Positions 8,223 through 15,654 of a DNA stretch of 64,000 nucleotides are shown in pieces; position 1 is the stretch's first letter; every line of letters starts with the position of its first letter. Made by a program: the position numbers and the translations under genes. The notes below the pieces were generated by a model, which was not told the origin of the DNA, did not search any database, and saw only the letters and a list, made by a program, of their open reading frames with translations. The DNA comes from Enterobacteriaceae bacterium 89 (lineage in GTDB: Bacteria > Pseudomonadota > Gammaproteobacteria > Enterobacterales > Enterobacteriaceae): positions 836,331-900,330 of the forward strand of contig RQJH01000002.1 in the NCBI GenBank assembly GCA_014156375.1. The letters run 5' to 3'.

Positions 8223-9890
8223 TTATTCGCCCACTTTCGCCCAGGTATCACGCAGGCCAACGGTACGGTTGAAGACCAAATTGTCTGCGGTGCTGTAGCG
8301 GCTGTCGAGGCAGAAATAACCTTCACGCTCGAACTGGAAAGCTTTGCTGGCTTCAGCCGCTTTCAGTGAAGGTTCGGCATAGCCCTGCTTAATCACCAGA
8401 GATTCCTGGTTGATAACAGACAGGAAGTCTTCTGCCGCGCCTGGGTTAGGCACGCTGAACAGACGATCGTACAGACGGATTTCAATCGGCAGCGCATGCT
8501 GTGCGCTCACCCAGTGGATAACGCCCTTCACTTTACGTCCGTCGGCCGGATCTTTGCTCAGCGTATCTGCATCATAAGTACAGAAGATGGTGGTGATATT
8601 GCCTTCCGCATCTTTCTCAACGCGTTCTGCTTTAATCACGTACGCATTGCGCAGACGCACTTCTTTACCCATCACCAGACGCTTGTACTGCTTGTTCGCT
8701 TCTTCGCGGAAGTCAGCACGGTCGATCCAGATTTCACCGCTGAACGGCACTTCACGGCTGCCCATTTCCGGCTTACTCGGATGGTTCGGCATGGTGACGA
8801 TTTCGCTTTCACCCTGCGGATAGTTTTCGATAACCAGCTTCACCGGATCGATAACGGCCATGGCGCGCGGCGCGTTTTCGTTCAGATCTTCACGAATGCA
8901 GGATTCGAGAGAAGCGATTTCGATGGTGTTGTCCTGTTTGGTCACACCGATACGTTTGCAGAACTCGCGGATCGACGCAGCGCTGTAGCCACGACGACGC
9001 AGGCCAGAGATAGTTGGCATGCGCGGATCGTCCCAGCCCTCAACGTGCTTTTCCGTGACCAGCTGGTTCAGCTTACGCTTGGACATCACGGTGTATTCCA
9101 GATTCAGACGAGAGAACTCGTACTGACGCGGATGTACCGGGATGGAAATGTTGTCCAGCACCCAGTCGTACAGACGTCGGTTGTCCTGGAACTCCAGCGT
9201 ACACAGGGAGTGCGTAATGCCTTCCAGCGCATCGCTGATGCAGTGGGTAAAGTCGTACATCGGATAGATGCACCACTTGCTGCCGGTCTGGTGGTGATCG
9301 GCAAACTTAATGCGATACAGCACCGGGTCGCGCATCACCACGAAAGAGGATGCCATATCGATTTTGGCGCGCAGACAGGCTTTACCTTCTTCGAAACCAC
9401 CGGCACGCATTTTTTCGAACAGCGCCAGGTTCTCTTCCACGCTGCGATCGCGGTACGGGCTGTTTTTACCCGGCGCGGTCAGGGTGCCACGATATTCGCG
9501 AATTTCTTCTGCGGACAGCTCATCCACATACGCCAGACCTTTATTAATGAGTTCTACGGCGTACTGATGCAGAGTATCGAAATAGTCGGAGGAGTAACGA
9601 ATATCGCCGCTCCAGTGGAAACCTAACCACTCAACGTCGTGCTTAATTGACTCGACGTATTCGATATCTTCTTTCACCGGGTTGGTGTCATCGAAGCGCA
9701 GGTTGCATTGGCCCTGATAGTCCTGAGCAATGCCGAAGTTCAGGCAGATAGACTTCGCATGACCGATGTGCAGATATCCGTTCGGCTCAGGCGGAAAACG
9801 GGTATGAACGGTCGTGTGCTTACCACTGGCCAGATCTTCATCAATAATCTGGCGAATAAAGTTAGTCGGGCGGGCTTCTGCCTCACTCAT
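8223..9890 (-). CDS. glnS: Glutaminyl-tRNA synthetase
   Basis: Class I aminoacyl-tRNA synthetase charging tRNA-Gln; 555 residues, E. coli 554. The HIGH signature is in [15 protein letters not shown] (about residues 33-47), the KMSKS equivalent is VMSKRK (about 267-272), and the C-terminal beta-barrels that read the anticodon follow. A GAGGAA ribosome site lies 8 bases before the ATG. The window also carries five tRNA-Gln genes, its substrates. In E. coli glnS is next to nagE; here the Fae-type catabolic operon has been placed between them. Confidence 0.98.
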   Translation of the reverse strand: MSEAEARPTNFIRQIIDEDLASGKHTTVHTRFPPEPNGYLHIGHAKSICLNFGIAQDYQGQCNLRFDDTNPVKEDIEYVESIKHDVEWLGFHWSGDIRYSSDYFDTLHQYAVELINKGLAYVDELSAEEIREYRGTLTAPGKNSPYRDRSVEENLALFEKMRAGGFEEGKACLRAKIDMASSFVVMRDPVLYRIKFADHHQTGSKWCIYPMYDFTHCISDALEGITHSLCTLEFQDNRRLYDWVLDNISIPVHPRQYEFSRLNLEYTVMSKRKLNQLVTEKHVEGWDDPRMPTISGLRRRGYSAASIREFCKRIGVTKQDNTIEIASLESCIREDLNENAPRAMAVIDPVKLVIENYPQGESEIVTMPNHPSKPEMGSREVPFSGEIWIDRADFREEANKQYKRLVMGKEVRLRNAYVIKAERVEKDAEGNITTIFCTYDADTLSKDPADGRKVKGVIHWVSAQHALPIEIRLYDRLFSVPNPGAAEDFLSVINQESLVIKQGYAEPSLKAAEASKAFQFEREGYFCLDSRYSTADNLVFNRTVGLRDTWAKVGE

Positions 9891-10024
9891 CGCGGGTTCC
9901 TCAAGGCGTAAACAACGTATAACGGCATATGATCTTATAAGCCGCGAGGAGTGACAACCCCTTGTTGCAGAAAACTGGCAATAAATGGCTGGATAATGGC
10001 AGAAGCAGGGAAAAGCGGAGGAAA

Positions 10025-10051
10025 CACGGTCGCCATCCCTGGCAAACCGTG
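10025..10051 (-). terminator. Candidate terminator of the Fae-type operon
   Basis: CACGGT (10025-10030) and ACCGTG (10046-10051) enclose an inner GCCA/TGGC stem; on the minus strand TTTCCTCCGCTTTTCC follows. The U-run is interrupted, so termination strength is uncertain. It is about 13 bases beyond the dehydrogenase stop. Confidence 0.5.
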
Positions 10052-10063
10052 CTGCGATGAGGA

Positions 10064-11509
10064 TCAGAAAATCTGACCGAGATTCATATATTTCGTTTCC
10101 AGATATTCGTCCAGACCGACGTCAGAACCTTCACGCCCCAGCCCGGACTCTTTCACGCCGCCAAACGGTGCGATTTCCGTCGACAGGATCCCTTCATTCA
10201 CGCCAACCATTCCGCTTTCCAGCGCACGCGTCACGCGAAACGCGCGAGCCAAATCTCGGGTATAAAGGTAAGCCGCCAGGCCGAAAGGCGTGTCGTTGGC
10301 ATAGCCAATCACCTGTTCTTCATTATCGAAGCGGAAGCAGGCCGCCACCGGACCGAAGGTCTCTTCGTGGGCAATGCGCATCTCGTGGGTTGCCTCTGCC
10401 AGCACGGTAGGCTGATAAAAACTCATTCCCAGCGCATGACGTTCACCGCCGCAGCGAATTTTTGCCCCGCGGCTCAGCGCATCCTGAACATGCGCATCCA
10501 CTTTTTCCAGCGCCTGCGGATGAATAAGCGGCCCCTGCTGCGCACCAGCTGTCATGCCTGGAGCCACTTTCAGGGCGTTTGCCGCCTCGCTCAAGCGAGT
10601 CACAAACTGCTCATAGACGGCATTATGGATATAGAAGCGGTTCACGCACACGCAGGTTTGCCCGCTGTTGCGGAACTTCGCCGCCATCGCTCCCGCCACC
10701 GCAGCATCAATATCGGCATCTTCAAACACGATAAACGGTGCATTGCCGCCCAGCTCCAGCGACAGTTTTTTGACGTTATCCGCCGCCTGGCGCATCAGCA
10801 ATTTTCCTGTTGCGGTCGAACCGGTGAACGAAATTTTACGCACCGTTTTGCTGGCCATTAAGGTCTTGCCGATGGCTGCCGTGTCACCCGTCACCGCGTT
10901 CAGCACGCCTGCCGGGATCCCCGCCTCTTCTGCCAGAGCAATCAAAGCAAATGCGGAGAGCGGCGTTTCGTTGGCAGGTTTGATCACTGCCGTACAGCCC
11001 GCCGCCAGCGCCGGACCCAATTTGCGGGTCAGCATCGCCAGCGGGAAATTCCACGGCGTGATCGCCGCTACCACGCCAACAGGTTCTTTAAAGGTGAGGA
11101 TGCGATTGCCGGATTTGTTCTCCGGGATCGTTTTGCCGTAGGCCCGTTTGCCTTCTTCCGCGAACCACTCAATAAAACTCGCGGCGTAGGCCACTTCGCC
11201 AACGGCTTCGCTGAGCACTTTCCCTTGCTCGGTGACCACCAGCTCGGCCAGCGCCTGCTGGTTTTCCATGATCAGCTGATACCAGCGCTGGAGCAGCTTC
11301 GAGCGGGCGGAAGCGCAGAGCACACTCCAGCTTTTTAAGGCGCGGGCCGCAGAATCAATCGCCTTTTCGGTTTCGACTGCGCCAGCCATCGCCACCTGAG
11401 CTACCACCTCCCCTGTTGCCGGGTTGATCACCGGGTAATGTTCCTGCGCCTTCTGCCATTGCCCGTCGCTGTACCATCCGGTTTTGATCAGCTGCTTTGC
11501 GTCACTCAT
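10064..11509 (-). CDS. Succinate-semialdehyde dehydrogenase-type aldehyde dehydrogenase
   Basis: A 481-residue NAD(P)-dependent aldehyde dehydrogenase. It has TPWNFP (about 151-156), the cofactor lysine in [13 protein letters not shown] (228-235), the general base Glu252 in LELGG and the nucleophile Cys286 in GQTCVC. Overall it resembles GabD/Sad succinate-semialdehyde dehydrogenases, which oxidise a semialdehyde to the acid, but the true substrate may be another aldehyde. It is the last gene of the four-gene operon: its ATG overlaps the TGA of the aldo/keto reductase (ATGA), so the two are translationally coupled. It is not near gabT or other GABA genes, which argues against a simple GABA role. 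Confidence 0.85.
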   Translation of the reverse strand: MSDAKQLIKTGWYSDGQWQKAQEHYPVINPATGEVVAQVAMAGAVETEKAIDSAARALKSWSVLCASARSKLLQRWYQLIMENQQALAELVVTEQGKVLSEAVGEVAYAASFIEWFAEEGKRAYGKTIPENKSGNRILTFKEPVGVVAAITPWNFPLAMLTRKLGPALAAGCTAVIKPANETPLSAFALIALAEEAGIPAGVLNAVTGDTAAIGKTLMASKTVRKISFTGSTATGKLLMRQAADNVKKLSLELGGNAPFIVFEDADIDAAVAGAMAAKFRNSGQTCVCVNRFYIHNAVYEQFVTRLSEAANALKVAPGMTAGAQQGPLIHPQALEKVDAHVQDALSRGAKIRCGGERHALGMSFYQPTVLAEATHEMRIAHEETFGPVAACFRFDNEEQVIGYANDTPFGLAAYLYTRDLARAFRVTRALESGMVGVNEGILSTEIAPFGGVKESGLGREGSDVGLDEYLETKYMNLGQIF

Positions 11510-12549
11510 GCGATTTTCCTTGTGGTTGTTTCATCAATAAAAATGCCCTGCGCCGCGCGCGCTGCACGGGATATCCGCTTGCCTGCGGTGTAATCGTTAA
11601 TCACATCGCACGGGGTGTAGTTTCTTTCCAGCTCATAGCGCTCTTCGTCGCTGAGACGGGTTTCCAGCGCCGCCAGCGCGCTGTCGATTTGCTGCACGGA
11701 ATCTGCGCCCACCAGCATGCAGTCCACGCCGGGATGATTCAGCACCCAGGCCTGCGCCATCTGCGCTGGCGGTACGCCGCGCATTGCCGCTACGCGGCTG
11801 ACCGACTGGGCGATCTCCAGCGACGTGGCGTCGGAGTACATCTCCTGAGTGAAGAAGTCCGTGGTGTTACGCGTGGAGTGAAAATCACAGCTCAGCAAGC
11901 CACGAGCCAGCGGGCTGAAAACCGACACGCCAAGACCCTGATCGCGGCAGAACGGGATCATCTCGCGCTCTTCTTCACGATAGGCGCAGTTGAGCTGCAG
12001 CTGCATGTTGATCGGACGGGTAAAGCCATTGCGCTCGCAGCACCACAGAATTTTGGCGAGCTGCCAGGTGTACATCGTCGACACGCCCACGTAGCGGGCC
12101 TTGCCGGAGCGCACGATAGCATCCATCGCCGCCCAGGTTTCTTCCACCGGGGTATTCACGTCAAAATAGTGCAGCATGTAGACGTCGACGTAATCGGTCT
12201 TCAGGCGCTTCAGACTGGCGTCGATGCTGGCCATAATATGCTTACGCGAATGCCCCTGATTGTTCTGCCCGCTGCCAATGGGATAGCCAACCTTGGTGGT
12301 CAACACCAGATCGTCGCGATTCGCAATGCGGGAAATGACGTTGCCCACCACTTCCTCGCCCGCCCCGCTGGAATAGAAGTCTGCCAGGTCAATAAAATTG
12401 ATCCCGCTTTCCAGCGCATGACGGATCAGCGGCTCGCTTTGCGCTTCATCGAAGATCCACGGTTTCCACTGCTTGCTGCCCATGTTCATGGTGCCGAGGC
12501 ACAGACGGGAAACTTTCAGGCCGCTCTGGCCCAGATTGATGTATTCCAT
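11506..12549 (-). CDS. Aldo/keto reductase
   Basis: A TIM-barrel NADPH-dependent oxidoreductase of about 347 residues. The catalytic tetrad can be seen: Asp and Tyr in FIDLADFYSSG, Lys in LTTKVGY and His in VYMLHYFD; the phosphate-binding segment near the C terminus (LVGADSVQQID) is in place. It resembles YajO-type reductases. I prefer the second ATG (12549), which stands 9 bases after GAGG; the ATG at 12558 touches that GAGG directly. It starts about 11 bases after the Fae-family gene and overlaps the dehydrogenase by the ATGA junction. It probably interconverts a carbonyl compound and an alcohol on the way to the aldehyde oxidised by the next enzyme; the substrate is unknown. Confidence 0.85.
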   Translation of the reverse strand: MEYINLGQSGLKVSRLCLGTMNMGSKQWKPWIFDEAQSEPLIRHALESGINFIDLADFYSSGAGEEVVGNVISRIANRDDLVLTTKVGYPIGSGQNNQGHSRKHIMASIDASLKRLKTDYVDVYMLHYFDVNTPVEETWAAMDAIVRSGKARYVGVSTMYTWQLAKILWCCERNGFTRPINMQLQLNCAYREEEREMIPFCRDQGLGVSVFSPLARGLLSCDFHSTRNTTDFFTQEMYSDATSLEIAQSVSRVAAMRGVPPAQMAQAWVLNHPGVDCMLVGADSVQQIDSALAALETRLSDEERYELERNYTPCDVINDYTAGKRISRAARAAQGIFIDETTTRKIA

Positions 12550-12560
12550 GGCTGGCATCC

Positions 12561-13064
12561 TCAGTTTTTCGGGGTATAGAACGGGTTGGAAGGCTGAACA
12601 ACGGCATCGGCAATTTCACTGCGCTGCGGCAGGCCCTTCATCGCGGCACGAATGGCATTGCGGCAGGCGTTGTAGTTATTGCGATATACCTCATCGAGAT
12701 CGTTACAGCCCGGATTCACCCAGTTGGCCGTTACGATGCACCACTCGTTTTCGGCTTCTGCGGGCAGAACCCCTTCCAGCAGCGATTCAGTCACCGCTTT
12801 GGCAATCGCTGCCTGTGACGCACCCCAGGTGGCATTGGCGTGGGTATCGCCGTTGATTTCCGCTTTGTTGACATACAGCGTCATCGGCTTCGCCGGAATA
12901 TTCGGCTTAATCACCACCATAAACGGACAGTGCCCCTGGCTCGGTGAGGCCAGGCTTGAGGAGAACGCCTGCCCCACCACGCCGCTGCGTGGCCCAATCA
13001 TGATGTTAATGTGCGAGGCGTTCACGCCATTACCTTCAAAACCTTCACCGATATACATTTCCAT
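12561..13064 (-). CDS. Formaldehyde-activating enzyme (Fae) family protein
   Basis: A 167-residue protein that aligns along its whole length with Fae, the methylotroph enzyme joining formaldehyde to tetrahydromethanopterin. Conserved landmarks are GEGFEGNG, the active-site region SHINIMIGPR (His18 at the place of the catalytic His of Fae), PNIPAKPMTLYVNK, AIAKAV followed by EGVLP, and NYNACRNAI. I chose the ATG at 13064, 5 bases after AAGGAG; an in-frame GTG at 13070 overlaps that site. Enterics are not known to make methanopterins, so the acceptor must differ or the protein does something else, for example binding another carbonyl or C1 adduct. It follows the MFS transporter by 18 bases and precedes the reductase by 11. 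The family is secure; the function is not. Confidence 0.8.
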   Translation of the reverse strand: MEMYIGEGFEGNGVNASHINIMIGPRSGVVGQAFSSSLASPSQGHCPFMVVIKPNIPAKPMTLYVNKAEINGDTHANATWGASQAAIAKAVTESLLEGVLPAEAENEWCIVTANWVNPGCNDLDEVYRNNYNACRNAIRAAMKGLPQRSEIADAVVQPSNPFYTPKN

Positions 13065-13082
13065 GACCACTCCTTAAAGGGA

Positions 13083-14444
13083 TTATTCAGCCGGAACAGC
13101 GGCACGAGATTCAGTTCGTTGATGCGGATCGTGAGCGGCGTCAACCAGGGTTAACCCTTTGGTTTCCGGAGCCCATGCGAGTGAAACCAGAGCACCGATA
13201 ACCAGGATCAGCGCGAGAATGCCGGTGGTAACAGGCATACCAAAATGGACGATAGACAGCGGCAGCATGGCGGTGCCGATAGCAGAACCCAGGCGGCTCA
13301 TCGAGGTGGCAAAGCCCACGCCCATCGAACGTACTTCGGTTGGGAAGCTTTCCGCCGGAAACACGCCGACCAGATTGCTGACTGCAGACATCATCAGAGT
13401 GAAAGCGGCAAACAGAACGACCAGCCAGACGCTGTACCCCGCCGGGAACAGGCTCATCAACGCCAGACAGGCGGCAAGAAACACAAACGCTCCAATCAGG
13501 AAGCCGCGACGCGAACACACCACCGTCAGCACAATCCCCAGCAGTGCGCCAACAATCAGCAGGCCGTTGAGCAGCAGGTCAGTAGCGAAGCTCTGGTCGA
13601 GCTGCATGGCGCTCAGAATGGACGGCAGGAAGGTGTAGATAGCGAAATATGGGATCACCAGGCAGACAAAAAACAGGCTGTTAAAGGCGGTGCGGCGGCG
13701 ATATTTCGGCCCGAACAGCGAGAAGAAACGCTGACGGGACACCACAGGCGCTTCATCAACCAGCAGGACATGGGGACCAAAGTGGCGATGCACGATTTCC
13801 ATCGCCTGTTCCCGCCTTCCTTTGCCCATCAGCCAGCGCGGCGACTCCGGCGTGCCAATGCGCAACAGCAGAATGATAAAAGCGGGAATAGCCGAGGATG
13901 AGAGCAGCCAGCGCCAGGCTTCTGGCCCCAGCAGCGTCATAAAGTGCCCGGCAAAGGTCGCGGCGACATAGCCCACCGTCCAGATAACGCTGAACGATCC
14001 GAGCAGAACGCCACGGTGTTTACGCGGGGAGAACTCCGCGAGCATCGTGTGTCCGACGGAAAAATCTCCGCCAAGCCCCACGCCCACCAGCACCCTCAGC
14101 CAGAAAAGCTGTTCCGGCGTAGTGGCAAAAAACTGTGCTGCTGAGGCCAGAGTGATGATGACGAAGCTGAAGCAAAAGATCTTCTGACGGCCTACGTAAT
14201 CGGAGATCCAGCCAAGGATCAGGCTGCCGAGAAATAAACCAATCAGCGCTGAACTGCCCAGCATCCCTTCCTGAAAAGGGGTGAGCGCCATCTGAGGGCG
14301 AATTTGTGACAGGGCAAAACCAATGACGCCAAGCACATAACCGTCGGTGAAATGCGCGCCGAAGGTCAGGCCCGCGATTTTGAGATGGAACCGATTTAAC
14401 GGGACATCATCCATCCGTACAGCTTGTTGTGTCAGTTGTTGCAT
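13083..14444 (-). CDS. MFS transporter, metabolite:H+ symporter type
   Basis: A 12-helix major facilitator of 453 residues. Motif A is present between helices 2 and 3 (GWISDYVGRQK), and PESPRWL after helix 6 and PETKG at the C terminus are marks of the sugar-porter/SV2-like group, which in bacteria also carries aromatic and other organic acids. I start at the ATG at 14444, which has GGAGGA 7 bases upstream; an ATG at 14489 would add 15 residues but has no ribosome site and would place an inverted repeat inside the coding region. It is the first gene of the operon with the Fae-family protein, reductase and dehydrogenase and is divergent from a LysR regulator, so it probably imports the substrate of this pathway. 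Confidence 0.85.
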   Translation of the reverse strand: MQQLTQQAVRMDDVPLNRFHLKIAGLTFGAHFTDGYVLGVIGFALSQIRPQMALTPFQEGMLGSSALIGLFLGSLILGWISDYVGRQKIFCFSFVIITLASAAQFFATTPEQLFWLRVLVGVGLGGDFSVGHTMLAEFSPRKHRGVLLGSFSVIWTVGYVAATFAGHFMTLLGPEAWRWLLSSSAIPAFIILLLRIGTPESPRWLMGKGRREQAMEIVHRHFGPHVLLVDEAPVVSRQRFFSLFGPKYRRRTAFNSLFFVCLVIPYFAIYTFLPSILSAMQLDQSFATDLLLNGLLIVGALLGIVLTVVCSRRGFLIGAFVFLAACLALMSLFPAGYSVWLVVLFAAFTLMMSAVSNLVGVFPAESFPTEVRSMGVGFATSMSRLGSAIGTAMLPLSIVHFGMPVTTGILALILVIGALVSLAWAPETKGLTLVDAAHDPHQRTESRAAVPAE

Positions 14445-14479
14445 TGACTCGTCCTCCATCTGGAGCTGAGTTTGTAGGG

Positions 14480-14525
14480 TTGTTGTCATTTTTATGTTTC
14501 ATTTCGGTTAACAACATGACAACAA
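14480..14525. promoter_or_regulatory. Inverted repeat, candidate LysR operator
   Basis: A perfect 10-bp inverted repeat, TTGTTGTCAT (14480-14489) and ATGACAACAA (14516-14525), with 26 bases between, lies in the divergent promoter region between the MFS gene (start 14444) and the LysR gene (start 14673). Its place fits an operator used by the divergent regulator; that it binds this protein is inference. Confidence 0.4.
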
Positions 14526-14672
14526 ATTGGCAAACTGACGAGCGCGTTCTGCGCATACCCCTATGAGAAAAATGCATGTGATCGTTCTCATCTTTCCGGC
14601 AAACAGTCATCGCCGGGTAGCCGGGAACGCGACTAAGTTGAAACAATAAATTAACAATGAGGCGCCTGCATT

Positions 14673-15587
14673 GTGCGAAAACTGCCATCACTGAGTACCC
14701 TGCGCGTGTTTGAAGAAACCTGTCGGACGCTGAGCCTGAGCAAGGCCGCGCAGGCGCTGTGCATTACGCAAAGTGCCGCCAGTCGGCAGATAAAACAGCT
14801 GGAAGAATTTCTCGGCAAACTGCTGTTTGTTCGCCAGCCTGGAGGGTTAACGCTGACTCAGGACGCCGCGCTGCTGCTCCCGGTGGTGCGTCAGTCGCTG
14901 GATATGCTGGAAGACGGCATCAATCATGTTCAGCTGCGCAACCCTTTTCAGCATTTACGTCTGCAGGTGGCTCCCACTTTCGCCACGCGCTGGCTGGCTC
15001 CAAGGCTGGTCGCTCTGCGGCAGAAAAACAGCCAGCTGCAAATCGCGCTGGTCAGTGAAACCCGGCAAAAGTACTGTGATTTTGACTGTGCGGTGCGCTT
15101 CGGGACGCCATGGCAGGCGCAACAGCAGGGAGAATGGCTGTGCCACGAGCAGCTGGTGCTGGTCGCCAGCCCGCTGCTGATGATTGACGGGCACTTTCCC
15201 CCGCTCAACAGCCAGCCGCAGCTGCATATCCTGAACGGTGACTATCGGCTGGATAACTGGCCGCGCTGGCTGGAAGCCGCCGGAAAATCGGAATATCTGA
15301 TGGCTGGCGGGCTGGAGTTCAGCACCGAGGATCAGGTGATCAACGCCTGTGTAACCGGCGCAGGCTTTGCAGTGCTGGATAAAATGATGATCAGAAATGA
15401 GCTCAATTCAGGGCTGCTGGTGATGCTGTCGCCCGTCGAGCTGGAGAGCGAGAACGGCTATTGGCTGGAAACCGCGCCGGGTAAAGAAAATCTGCCTCGC
15501 GTCGCTTCCTTCCGCGACTGGTTAAAAACGGAGATCGTCCAGTTCAGCACTTTGCCTCCCCTTCAGCCCCTCGATAAAGTCAGCTGA
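14673..15587 (+). CDS. LysR-type transcriptional regulator (GcvA-like)
   Basis: A 304-residue LysR regulator. The N-terminal winged helix-turn-helix (about 1-65; LPSLSTLRVFEE, then LSLSKAAQALCITQSAASRQIKQLEE) is followed by a periplasmic-binding-protein-like effector domain. The LPSLSTLRVFE start and the FDCAVRFG segment recall GcvA and AmpR-type regulators. GTG is the start, with GAGG 10 bases upstream. It is divergent from the MFS-Fae-AKR-ALDH operon and is its likely regulator, responding to the imported compound or an intermediate. It is convergent with nagE, which has its own terminator in the gap. Confidence 0.87.
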   Translation: MRKLPSLSTLRVFEETCRTLSLSKAAQALCITQSAASRQIKQLEEFLGKLLFVRQPGGLTLTQDAALLLPVVRQSLDMLEDGINHVQLRNPFQHLRLQVAPTFATRWLAPRLVALRQKNSQLQIALVSETRQKYCDFDCAVRFGTPWQAQQQGEWLCHEQLVLVASPLLMIDGHFPPLNSQPQLHILNGDYRLDNWPRWLEAAGKSEYLMAGGLEFSTEDQVINACVTGAGFAVLDKMMIRNELNSGLLVMLSPVELESENGYWLETAPGKENLPRVASFRDWLKTEIVQFSTLPPLQPLDKVS

Positions 15588-15594
15588 CCGCGCA

Positions 15595-15627
15595 TAAAAA
15601 AGCGGCGGAGGATAATCCCCCGCCGCT
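15595..15627 (-). terminator. Rho-independent terminator of nagE
   Basis: AGCGGCGG (15601-15608) pairs with CCGCCGCT (15620-15627), extended by inner pairs; on the minus strand TTTTTT follows. It also lies just past the LysR stop and could act on that transcript. Confidence 0.85.
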
Positions 15628-15654
15628 AAGGCATAGATATTTACTCAGGAACGA

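Noticed and set aside
8496-9626. Long open frame (376 codons) on the plus strand, opposite glnS
   Set aside because: It mirrors the codon pattern of glnS and has no ribosome site or recognisable domain. The same holds for long frames opposite pgm (1583-2662), nagE (15898-17409), phoL (28426-29625) and leuS (38344-39690).
11497-12579. Open frame of 360 codons opposite the aldo/keto reductase
   Set aside because: It spans the reductase gene exactly in antisense, has low-complexity His/Gln/Arg-rich composition, and no family features.
10064-15587. The Fae-type operon as a mobile island
   Set aside because: No integrase, transposase, tRNA end, direct repeats or strong base-composition change was seen at the borders; only the difference from E. 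coli supports insertion.
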